A stretch of 6,004 bases of DNA. Origin: a bacterium. Its GTDB lineage: Bacteria > Patescibacteria > Paceibacteria > UBA9973 > UBA2103. The translations under genes were made by a program, and so were the position numbers. Numbering within the stretch: the stretch's first letter is position 1; each line of letters begins with the position of its first letter. This document shows, in pieces, positions 1-4,830 of this stretch. The DNA is taken from the NCBI GenBank assembly GCA_021812925.1, contig JAKAMK010000050.1, positions 1 to 6,004 of the forward strand. Reading direction: 5' to 3'. A model generated the notes under the pieces. The model was not told the DNA's origin, searched no databases, and saw only the letters and a program-made list of their open reading frames with translations.

Positions 1-1420
1 CTGGCTCGAGCTCAAGCGCCTTATCTATCGTCATGGGGAAGCCCTGACTACCCATAGGGATGAGTTTCGCGATGCGGTCGCCGGTGTTGTAGGAGTGGCC
101 GAGAGCGCGCGAGACGTCGCGCACGGCAGCGCGCGCCATGAGCGTCCCGAACGTGCCTATCTGCGCGACGTGGTCCTCGCCATACTTCTCGCGCGCATAC
201 GCGATGACCTCGTCGCGGCGGTTATCGGCGAAGTCCATGTCGATATCGGGAGCGGAAGGACGCTCCGGGTTCAGGAAGCGTTCGAACGGAATCTTGTACT
301 CGAGCGGGTCTATTTTCGTTATGCGCAACAGGTAGGTGGTCATCGAGCCGGCCACTGAGCCGCGAATGTTCGTGTAGATATCGTGCTCGCGCGCGTAGCG
401 CACGAGGTCTTCCACGACGAGGAAGTACGCGGCATATCCTTTGAACTGAATAATGCCGAGCTCGTAGTCGAGCCGTTCGAGCACGTCCGCGCGGCCTTCG
501 AGGCCGCGCGCTTGCGTGCCTTGGAGGCAGAGCTCGCGCAGTCGCTCGTCCGCCGTCACCCCTTCGGGCAGCTTGAAATCAGGGAAGACGAATTTGCCGA
601 GGGTGAACTCAACGTTGCAGCGGTCGGCAATCCGACGCGAGTTGTCTACCGCCTCGGGCGTATCCTTGAAAAGCTCGAGCGCCTTCGCTTCGGAGATGAA
701 CGAGAAGTCCTCGTGCTCGTTGCGCCCCTCGCCGCCTTGCTGGATGCGACGCATGACCGAGGTGGGTTCACGGTCCTCGGGATCGAGGTAGTAGACGTCG
801 TGCTGCGCGACCAAGGGCGTGCCCGTCTCTTTCCCAAGAGCGATGATCTTCTGCATGAGCTCCTCGTGGCCGTCTACCTGCGGGTGGTGGGTGATCTCGA
901 GGAAGAGGTTGTCCTTGCCGAAGATATCCTTGAATTCGGCGAGCGCTGCCTGCGCGCCGTCTGCGTCACCGGCGCGCAGGTGCTGAGAGATGTCGCTCGC
1001 GAAGGAGGGGAGAATGGCGATGAGGTGGCTCTTGTGCGCGCGCAGGAGCTCCTTGTCCATGCGCGGGCGCTCAAAGAAGCCCTCCGTCCAGCTCTTTGTC
1101 ACGAGCGAGAGGAGGTTCTTGTAGCCCTCGTTGTCTTCCGCGAGGAGCACGATGCGGGAGCGCTTCCTATCGAGGTCGTGGTCTTTCTCGAACCGTGAGC
1201 GTGGCGCGAGGTACGCGTCTACGCCGATAATAGGCTTCACCTCGGCCTTTTTCGCTTCCATATAGAAGTCGATAGCGCCGTGGAGGTTGCCCGCGTCGGT
1301 GAGGCCCACCGTGTCCATACCTTCCTCCTTCGCTTTCGCCACGAGCTCGTCCGTCTTCGGGAGCGCCTGGAGGAACGTGTAGTGGCTATGGGTATGGAGG
1401 TGGACGAATCGGGAGGCCAT
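1..1420 (-). CDS. dnaE: DNA polymerase III alpha subunit DnaE, N-terminal part (cut by window edge)
   Basis: Replicative polymerase catalytic subunit. The window holds 473 N-terminal residues; bacterial DnaE is usually over 1,000, so the C-terminal part lies beyond base 1. A PHP domain occupies about residues 3-280 and starts with HLHTHS (7-12). Conserved core includes GVDAY (66-70) and THHPQ (177-181). The palm follows: RGSVAGS (353-359), DPLEYKIPFERFLNPERP, then PDIDMDF (391-397), where D394 and D396 match the E. coli catalytic pair D401/D403, and TFGT (423-426). Two histidines usual in DnaE PHP domains are replaced: TDHGN reads TDAGN (A43) and DVHYL reads DVYYL (Y210). The usual GPGRGS loop reads TNIRGS (350-355). 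The ATG at 1420-1418 gives the expected family N-terminus and sits 8 nt behind an extended -10 box with no Shine-Dalgarno. It is divergent from rnhB. The identification is certain; the metal-site interpretation is inference. Confidence 0.97.
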   Translation of the reverse strand, partial: MASRFVHLHTHSHYTFLQALPKTDELVAKAKEEGMDTVGLTDAGNLHGAIDFYMEAKKAEVKPIIGVDAYLAPRSRFEKDHDLDRKRSRIVLLAEDNEGYKNLLSLVTKSWTEGFFERPRMDKELLRAHKSHLIAILPSFASDISQHLRAGDADGAQAALAEFKDIFGKDNLFLEITHHPQVDGHEELMQKIIALGKETGTPLVAQHDVYYLDPEDREPTSVMRRIQQGGEGRNEHEDFSFISEAKALELFKDTPEAVDNSRRIADRCNVEFTLGKFVFPDFKLPEGVTADERLRELCLQGTQARGLEGRADVLERLDYELGIIQFKGYAAYFLVVEDLVRYAREHDIYTNIRGSVAGSMTTYLLRITKIDPLEYKIPFERFLNPERPSAPDIDMDFADNRRDEVIAYAREKYGEDHVAQIGTFGTLMARAAVRDVSRALGHSYNTGDRIAKLIPMGSQGFPMTIDKALELEP

Positions 1421-1428
1421 TGCCGTTA

Positions 1429-1437
1429 AGAATACCA
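1429..1437 (-). promoter_or_regulatory. Extended -10 promoter of dnaE
   Basis: Read on the minus strand this is TGG-TATTCT, an extended -10 element. Eight bases (TAACGGCA) separate it from the dnaE ATG, so transcription would begin at or next to the start codon and the mRNA would be leaderless or nearly so. No good -35 hexamer is present 17 bp upstream; that position is occupied by the -10 box of rnhB. Confidence 0.6.
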
Positions 1438-1448
1438 AACCTCGGTTC

Positions 1449-1457
1449 TGCTATCCT
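1449..1457 (+). promoter_or_regulatory. Extended -10 promoter of rnhB
   Basis: TGC-TATCCT followed by seven bases (CAGCAGT) and the rnhB ATG, again implying a leaderless transcript. The box lies inside a small inverted repeat, CTGCT (1448-1452) and AGCAG (1459-1463), which could be a hairpin or protein-binding site or chance. No convincing -35 is visible. Confidence 0.55.
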
Positions 1458-1464
1458 CAGCAGT

Positions 1465-2049
1465 ATGAGCCAAGTAATCGGGGTGGACGAAGCCGGCAGA
1501 GGGCCGCTTGCGGGGCCGGTGGCGGTGGGCGCGGTTATCGTGCCCGAGGGGTTCGATGTCGCGAGGGAGTTTCCGGGCGTTGCCGACTCGAAGGAACTCT
1601 CAGAAAAGAAGCGCGAGAAGTTATTTGAAATGCTGAAAGCGCGCGTCGCCCAGGGCGACGCGCGCTTTGTGGTTGAGTATGGCGAGGCGCGCGAGATAGA
1701 CGCGAGAGGCATCGCGCTCGTCGTGCGCGAAGCGGTCTCGCGCGCGGTGAATGCGCTCGCACCGGATGCCGCGCTCGTGGAGGTGCTCCTCGACGGCGCG
1801 CTCAAAGCACCCTCGGAGTACAGGCAGCAGACGATAATCGGCGGCGACCGGCTCGTCCCGCTCATCTCGCTCGCCTCCATCGCCGCAAAGGTGAGCCGCG
1901 ACCGCCTCATCGTCGCGGTTTCCGAGCGGTACCCGGCCTACGGGTTCGAGAAGCACAAGGGCTACGGCACGAAAGCGCACTACGAAGCCATCCGAGCGCA
2001 CGGTCTCTGCGCTATACACCGTCGGTCGTTCATACACCTTGATTCATAG
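1465..2049 (+). CDS. rnhB: Ribonuclease HII
   Basis: Endonuclease that cuts the RNA strand of RNA-DNA hybrids and removes single ribonucleotides misincorporated in DNA; cytoplasmic, metal dependent. The 194-residue length is normal for the family. Motifs in order: GVDEAGRGPLAGPV (6-19) with metal ligands D8 and E9 and the GRG junction-recognition loop, ADSKELS (40-46), LLDGAL (108-113) with D110, GGDRLVPLISLASIAAKVSRDRL (from 126) with D128, and HKGYGTKAHYEAI (164-176) with Y167. The D110-D128 spacing of 18 matches D108/D126 of E. coli RNase HII, so the full DEDD site is present. The ATG at 1465 is chosen because it begins the family N-terminus and lies 7 nt behind a -10 box; an in-frame TTG at 1420 would run through the promoter. 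It is divergent from dnaE, with 44 bp between start codons. Confidence 0.97.
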   Translation: MSQVIGVDEAGRGPLAGPVAVGAVIVPEGFDVAREFPGVADSKELSEKKREKLFEMLKARVAQGDARFVVEYGEAREIDARGIALVVREAVSRAVNALAPDAALVEVLLDGALKAPSEYRQQTIIGGDRLVPLISLASIAAKVSRDRLIVAVSERYPAYGFEKHKGYGTKAHYEAIRAHGLCAIHRRSFIHLDS

Positions 2050-2067
2050 CGTGCGTAGGGGTACAAC
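2039..2067 (+). promoter_or_regulatory. Probable promoter for the 2118-2459 gene
   Basis: TTGATT (2039-2044), a 17-bp spacer and TACAAC (2062-2067) fit a sigma-70-type promoter at four of six positions in each box. The -35 overlaps the last codons of rnhB. Transcription would start at about 2070-2075, at the edge of the leader hairpin. Confidence 0.4.
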
Positions 2068-2068
2068 G

Positions 2069-2104
2069 GGTGCTTACGTCCGGTGCTGGGTCCGGACGAG
2101 CACC
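2069..2104 (+). promoter_or_regulatory. Structured leader hairpin (or rnhB 3' end hairpin)
   Basis: GGTGCT (2069-2074) pairs with AGCACC (2099-2104), and CGTCCGG (2077-2083) with CCGGACG (2092-2098), giving 13 bp with a two-base bulge and an 8-base loop. A second copy of GGTGCT at 2082-2087 can pair with the same AGCACC, so two mutually exclusive folds are possible. There is no T-tract after it (TTGGGGG follows), which argues against an intrinsic terminator. A G-rich stretch at 2107-2111 before the ATG may act as a weak ribosome binding site. Confidence 0.5.
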
Positions 2105-2117
2105 TTGGGGGTTCACT

Positions 2118-2459
2118 ATGCCGCATATACAGAAGCAGCGTGTACGGGGAAAAGAGGATTACCATATCGAGTATCTGAAGATGGGATTGCCCTGCGGTGA
2201 TTGCCCGCTCGCAACCCGCGGATTCCACGCCGCGCAGCGTCACGTCGGGTGCAATTGCGGCGGATTCGGCTGGGTTCCGTATGCCCTCGCGAAGCGGTGC
2301 ATCGTACCGAACTACATCGATGCGCTCGTCGTGCAGTTTCCGGGTCTCGTCGTGCAGGCAATCGGCGGCATCGATCTCGCTGCGCAAGCGCTCGACGCCA
2401 TTGGTTCGGCATACCTCGACATCCTGAAGCCCGTACCGCCGCCTGACCCTACGGGGTGA
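2118..2459 (+). CDS. Unrecognised small protein with CxxC and CxC pairs
   Basis: I do not recognise this 113-residue protein. Visible features are a basic N-terminus (KQRVRGK, 6-12), then CGDC (26-29), H37, H42, CNC (45-47) and C61. The spacing C-x2-C-x15-C-x-C could bind a zinc ion or form disulfides. A hydrophobic stretch ([19 protein letters not shown], 67-85) follows; it looks more like an amphipathic or buried helix than a clear membrane span. The tail is proline-rich (PVPPPDPTG). No signal peptide is apparent. GC-rich third positions, a plausible promoter and leader, and a terminator overlapping the stop codon all support a real gene. The ATG at 2118 is preferred over an upstream TTG at 2070, which would translate the leader hairpin. 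It lies between rnhB and rpmF as its own transcription unit. Function unknown. Confidence 0.72.
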   Translation: MPHIQKQRVRGKEDYHIEYLKMGLPCGDCPLATRGFHAAQRHVGCNCGGFGWVPYALAKRCIVPNYIDALVVQFPGLVVQAIGGIDLAAQALDAIGSAYLDILKPVPPPDPTG

Positions 2460-2470
2460 GGCGGCGTTTT
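2437..2470 (+). terminator. Rho-independent terminator overlapping the end of the 2118-2459 gene
   Basis: CGCCGCCT (2437-2444) pairs with AGGCGGCG (2459-2466). After a G-G mismatch, ACCC pairs with GGGT around a TACG tetraloop closed by C-G, a stable UNCG-type loop. TTTT (2467-2470) follows directly. The stop codon TGA at 2457-2459 lies within the right arm, so the last residues of the protein are encoded by terminator sequence. Confidence 0.85.
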
Positions 2471-2496
2471 GCATTTATGCGGACCTGTGCTACAGT
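2469..2496 (+). promoter_or_regulatory. Promoter of rpmF
   Basis: TTGCAT (2469-2474), 16-bp spacer, and extended -10 TGC-TACAGT (2488-2496). Seven bases (AGCCGCC) then lead to the rpmF ATG, with no Shine-Dalgarno, implying a leaderless mRNA. The -35 overlaps the T-tract of the preceding terminator, so termination and re-initiation are packed together. Confidence 0.65.
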
Positions 2497-2503
2497 AGCC
2501 GCC

Positions 2504-2833
2504 ATGTCAGTACGAATGCGCCATACCCGCGCCCACACCAACAACCGCCGCAGCCACCACGCGCTATCGGCGACGAAAGCCGTGAAGGACAAGGACTCCG
2601 GGAAGCTCCGCCTCCCGCACCGCCTCGATGAGTCCACCGGCATGTACCGCGGCAAGCAGCTGTTCACGCCGAAGGTGAAGCAGCCGAAGGTGAAGACTCC
2701 GACCGGCACGCACCACGAGCACGTGCATGAGCACGTCGCGGACGAAGCGAAGCCGGCTGAAGCGGTCGCTGCGGAGAAATCCGCGAAGAAGAAAGGCCAC
2801 GCGAACGTTCGCAGCGGCCCCGCAGGCAAATAG
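2504..2833 (+). CDS. rpmF: 50S ribosomal protein L32, zinc-ligand-less, with C-terminal extension
   Basis: Structural protein of the large ribosomal subunit. Residues 1-52 form the L32 domain: basic start [21 protein letters not shown], then KLRLPHR (34-40) and GMYRGKQL (46-53). L32 is normally about 55-65 residues, so at 109 residues this copy is nearly twice as long. The usual two CxxC pairs of the L32 zinc ribbon are absent: the aligned positions are D29, S32, D42 and T45, and the protein has no cysteine at all. The extension (54-109) holds a [10 protein letters not shown] near-repeat, a histidine cluster [10 protein letters not shown] (69-78) and an Ala/Lys/Glu-rich segment; it is likely disordered. 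An in-frame ATG at 2477 is rejected because it lies in the promoter. The gene has its own promoter and terminator. Identity is certain; any role for the tail is unknown. Confidence 0.93.
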   Translation: MSVRMRHTRAHTNNRRSHHALSATKAVKDKDSGKLRLPHRLDESTGMYRGKQLFTPKVKQPKVKTPTGTHHEHVHEHVADEAKPAEAVAAEKSAKKKGHANVRSGPAGK

Positions 2834-2846
2834 TCTCTATATACAC

Positions 2847-2884
2847 AACAGAAAACCCGCGCTCCTGGCGCGGGTTTTCTGTTT
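2847..2884 (+). terminator. Strong rho-independent terminator after rpmF
   Basis: A perfect 16-bp stem pairs 2847-2862 (AACAGAAAACCCGCGC) with 2868-2883 around the loop TCCTG. The descending arm carries TTTT and ends in TGTTT. The ascending arm's A-run means it could also terminate minus-strand transcription. It starts 13 bases after the rpmF stop codon. Confidence 0.9.
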
Positions 2885-2885
2885 G

Positions 2886-3021
2886 CCCACACACCTAACG
2901 AGGCATCGTTGCTCTTTGCGCATAGAACGCCAGTTTGAGTAACGAGCTGTGTGCTCCTTGCGTTAGTGACGCTGGCCTTATTCCACAGCAACCATGCGCC
3001 ATGCCGCGTTAGGTGTGCGGG
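2886..3021. repeat. 136-bp imperfect inverted repeat, attC-like or MITE-like
   Basis: The ends pair over 23 positions (2886-2908 with 2999-3021), 20 of them matched, with mismatches at 2889/3018, 2901/3006 and 2907/3000. The interior can continue the hairpin: GTTGCT (2908-2913) with AGCAAC (2987-2992), GCCAG (2929-2933) with CTGGC (2972-2976), TAAC (2940-2943) with GTTA (2962-2965), and GAGC (2944-2947) with GCTC (2953-2956). ACCTAAC (2893-2899) and GTTAGGT (3008-3014) fit the integron R'' (RYYYAAC) and R' (GTTRRRY) boxes, 122 bp end to end, within the attC size range. TTTG flanks both ends (2882-2885, 3022-3025), as a short target duplication would. No integrase or transposase is in the window, and only one copy is present. 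The inverted repeat is certain; the identity is not. Confidence 0.6.
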
Positions 3022-3023
3022 TT

Positions 3024-3032
3024 TGGTATACT
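3024..3032 (+). promoter_or_regulatory. Extended -10 promoter of nusB
   Basis: TGG-TATACT is a near-perfect extended -10 placed three bases outside the right end of the inverted repeat. The nusB ATG is 19 bases further, so a short leader of roughly 12 nt is expected. The -35 position falls within the right arm of the repeat and has no consensus hexamer. Confidence 0.6.
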
Positions 3033-3051
3033 CGTAAGCAACGATCTTTCC

Positions 3052-3948
3052 ATGGCGAACCGGCACCTAGCACGTTCAGTTGTCTTGCAGACCCTCTTCG
3101 AGTGGGACACGACGCACGTTTCCGAGAAGGAAGCTGAAGCGATCCTCACACGCAACATCGAAGAATTCGGTGGAGACGATAGTGACCGGCCGTTCATGGA
3201 CCACCTCCTCGCGGGCGTCATCGCGAAGCAGAAAGACATCGACCTCATCATCGAGAAGGCCGCGCCGGATTGGCCCCTCGACCGTATCGCGCCGGTCGAC
3301 CGCAACATCCTGCGCATCGGTCTCTATGAGCTCCTCTTCGCGGACCGCTCGCAGGTGCCGGCGAAGGTCGCCATCAACGAAGCCATCGAGCTCGCGAAGA
3401 CGTTCGGCGGAGAGTCCTCCGGCCGATTCGTGAACGGCGTGCTCGGTGCCGTCTATAAGGAGATAGGCGAGCCGGGGAAGGACGAACAGGGCAAGAAGAA
3501 GGTGAAGCGCGAAGAGCTCCCGCTCGAGAAGATGGGCGGCGCGATAGTCTACGCGAAGCACGACGGCCAGTACTACCTCGCCTTGGTACACGACGTGTTC
3601 GGCCGCTGGACCTTGTCGAAGGGGCACATCGAGAACGACCCGTCGCCGGAAGAAGGCGTGAAGCGCGTCGTGAAGGAAGAGCTCGGACTCGACGTCGTCG
3701 TGCATGACCAGGTAGGTGAGAACGAGTATGTCGCGAGCCATCCCGAGAAGGGCAAGGTGCGGAAGCACGTCTGGTTCTTCGTCGCCGAAGCGTCCTTCGA
3801 GCCGCTCACACTCAAGAAGAGCGGCGGGCTCGACGACGCCAAGTGGTTCCGGCTCCAGGACATCATCGACCTCAATTTCTACGACGACATGCTGCCCATC
3901 GTGACGGCCGCCGTCCAGAATCTCCTCGACCAGCATCCGGTGAAGTAA
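3052..3948 (+). CDS. nusB: NusB antitermination factor fused to a Nudix domain
   Basis: 298 residues, about twice a normal NusB. Residues 1-137 are NusB (MANRHLARSVVLQTLFEWD; PVDRNILRIGLYELLF, 81-96; VPAKVAINEAIELAKTFGGE; GRFVNGVLGAV), the all-helical factor that with NusE binds boxA RNA during rRNA transcription. A charged linker (138-159, KKKVKREE) leads to a Nudix domain (160-298): GGAIVY (162-167), GRWTLSKGHIE (184-194), and the Nudix box from G191. Against GX5EX7REUXEEXGU the box reads G191...P197...R205-V206-V207-K208-E209-E210-L211-G212-L213. E209 and E210 are kept, but the first Glu is Pro and the RE Glu (E53 of MutT, a metal ligand) is Val, so hydrolysis may be weak or lost. WFRLQDI (265-271) closes the fold. 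The ATG at 3052 starts the NusB family sequence; the in-frame GTG at 3013 is inside the repeat and promoter. Confidence 0.93.
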   Translation: MANRHLARSVVLQTLFEWDTTHVSEKEAEAILTRNIEEFGGDDSDRPFMDHLLAGVIAKQKDIDLIIEKAAPDWPLDRIAPVDRNILRIGLYELLFADRSQVPAKVAINEAIELAKTFGGESSGRFVNGVLGAVYKEIGEPGKDEQGKKKVKREELPLEKMGGAIVYAKHDGQYYLALVHDVFGRWTLSKGHIENDPSPEEGVKRVVKEELGLDVVVHDQVGENEYVASHPEKGKVRKHVWFFVAEASFEPLTLKKSGGLDDAKWFRLQDIIDLNFYDDMLPIVTAAVQNLLDQHPVK

Positions 3949-3961
3949 TCTCGCTTCGCTT

Positions 3962-3978
3962 GCCGACAATCTGTCGGC
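3962..3978 (+). other. Hairpin just after the nusB stop codon
   Basis: GCCGACA (3962-3968) and TGTCGGC (3972-3978) form a 7-bp stem with a 3-base loop, 13 bases after the TAA. No T-tract follows (GCCTCACC), so it is not a standard terminator; it could protect the transcript's 3' end. Confidence 0.5.
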
Positions 3979-4026
3979 GCCTCACCACAAGAGTACTTCT
4001 GAATCCCTAAGTCGTTTCGCTCCTAA

Positions 4027-4056
4027 CGGATGCAAGTCGTGCATCCGAGACCTTTT
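4027..4056 (+). terminator. Possible terminator of the nusB transcript
   Basis: CGGATGCA (4027-4034) pairs perfectly with TGCATCCG (4040-4047) around AGTCG. The only T-run, TTTT (4053-4056), starts five bases after the stem, further than usual, so termination activity is uncertain. On the minus strand no T-run follows. Confidence 0.4.
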
Positions 4057-4079
4057 GGACCGGCTCTTAAGAGATAGGC

Positions 4080-4108
4080 TTGACCGTTCGATTCATACGT
4101 GTTATTGT
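4080..4108 (+). promoter_or_regulatory. Near-consensus sigma-70-type promoter of the 4171-4785 gene
   Basis: TTGACC (4080-4085), a 17-bp spacer and TATTGT (4103-4108) preceded by TGT (4100-4102) make an extended -10. This is the best -35/-10 pair in the window. Transcription would start at about 4115, leaving a leader of about 55 nt, unlike the leaderless layout of the housekeeping genes. Confidence 0.7.
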
Positions 4109-4120
4109 CTGCCGTAGGAA

Positions 4121-4139
4121 AGGTGCTCGCTGGGCACCT
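4121..4139 (+). promoter_or_regulatory. Leader hairpin of the 4171-4785 gene
   Basis: AGGTGC (4121-4126) pairs with GCACCT (4134-4139); the loop can tighten by a T-G and a C-G pair. It lies close to the predicted 5' end of the mRNA and upstream of the Shine-Dalgarno, which stays free. It may stabilise the transcript or be regulatory. Its GGTGCT...GCACC core resembles the leader hairpin at 2069-2104. Confidence 0.5.
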
Positions 4140-4157
4140 CTTCGGTTCAAACCATCC

Positions 4158-4163
4158 AAGGAG
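4158..4163 (+). promoter_or_regulatory. Shine-Dalgarno of the 4171-4785 gene
   Basis: AAGGAG, seven bases before the ATG at 4171. It is the only strong, well-spaced ribosome binding site among the starts in this window, and it fixes this start over an in-frame TTG at 4099, which lies in the promoter. Confidence 0.85.
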
Positions 4164-4170
4164 ACAAACC

Positions 4171-4785
4171 ATGATCTTCGACGACCTGAAAGCTTTGCCA
4201 AAACTGGAGCCTTTTCTCTCTGATGCCAATTGGTATGAAGGACTTGGTCACTTCGGCTCAGCGAACATCGGCTACTGTGACCCCATTACCTACGAAACCT
4301 ACATCAAAGAATATGAGCCCATGGTTGCAGCACGTGGGTTGACGCACGAGGTACGCTCAGAAGTGGGTCACCGAATCGGTCGGCACTTTGAGGAATTTTT
4401 CGCCCCTCTTCACCCAGTAGTTCTGAAAAGAGGGAATATCAAATTCTGCTGCGCTGGATATAACTGGCGCGGCAGCGAGGAAGAGCCTCCCAATGCTCAG
4501 CGCCTCTACCTCTGGTGCGGTGTCAGGCTCAACCCTCTCTATACCGAGGATGAGAACAGGCGGGTCGAGTTCAGCACGCTCTTCTGCGATCTTGACGATC
4601 TTTCTGCTACCTCGTGGATTGGTATTCTGGAAGCGCTCGAAAGCGCTGCTGCCGAAGCGGTTCCCATTACGTTGAAAAAGATCGCCGACGAGCAGCGAGA
4701 GCGCGCGCGGAAGCTCGCACAGGCACACGAACAAAAAGCCGCCGCGCTCGATGCGGCAGTCAGCACGTTTCGTTGTTCTCACTAA
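4171..4785 (+). CDS. Unrecognised 204-residue protein, probably acquired
   Basis: I do not recognise this protein. It looks soluble, with no signal peptide or membrane span. Residues 1-155 are mixed and aromatic-rich (NWYEGLGHFGSANIGY, 20-35; IKFCCAGYNWRG, 90-101; QRLYLWCGVRLNPLY, 110-124; VEFSTLFCDLDDL, 132-144), compatible with an alpha/beta domain. Residues 157-197 form a charged, Ala-rich helix (LKKIADEQRERARKLAQAHE) likely to be a coiled coil. Cysteines are C36, C93, C94, C116, C139 and C202, without a clear metal motif. Hand counts give 57 G/C in 120 bases (4201-4320) against 40 in 60 for 3601-3660 in nusB, so composition is unlike its neighbours. It also has a full promoter, a leader and a Shine-Dalgarno. 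These points suggest a transferred gene inserted between nusB and rnc. Function unknown. Confidence 0.8.
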   Translation: MIFDDLKALPKLEPFLSDANWYEGLGHFGSANIGYCDPITYETYIKEYEPMVAARGLTHEVRSEVGHRIGRHFEEFFAPLHPVVLKRGNIKFCCAGYNWRGSEEEPPNAQRLYLWCGVRLNPLYTEDENRRVEFSTLFCDLDDLSATSWIGILEALESAAAEAVPITLKKIADEQRERARKLAQAHEQKAAALDAAVSTFRCSH

Positions 4786-4790
4786 CCCTT

Positions 4791-4830
4791 GAGGGCACTT
4801 CTTCTTCGGAAGCGGTGCCCTCTACGTTTT
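4791..4830 (+). terminator. Rho-independent terminator with UUCG loop after the 4171-4785 gene
   Basis: GAGGGCAC (4791-4798) pairs with GTGCCCTC (4815-4822). Inside, across a two-by-two internal loop, CTTC (4801-4804) pairs with GAAG (4809-4812) around TTCG, the very stable C(UUCG)G tetraloop. TACGTTTTCTGTTTG follows. The hairpin starts five bases after the stop codon. Confidence 0.85.

Noticed and set aside
383..1198. Long plus-strand open frame of 271 codons
   Set aside because: It is antisense to dnaE, whose translation matches the family throughout. The frame stays open because of the strong G/C third-position bias.
2893..3014. Integron cassette array
   Set aside because: Only one attC-like site is present. 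No second site, attI or integrase is in the window, and the flanking rpmF and nusB are not plausible cassettes. Kept only as a single-element hypothesis.
3013..3051. GTG start for nusB at 3013
   Set aside because: The extra 13 residues are encoded by the inverted repeat and the -10 box. NusB homology begins at the ATG at 3052.
3076..3969. Minus-strand open frame of 297 codons
   Set aside because: It is the antisense shadow of the NusB-Nudix gene, with no recognisable motifs and no promoter or start signal.
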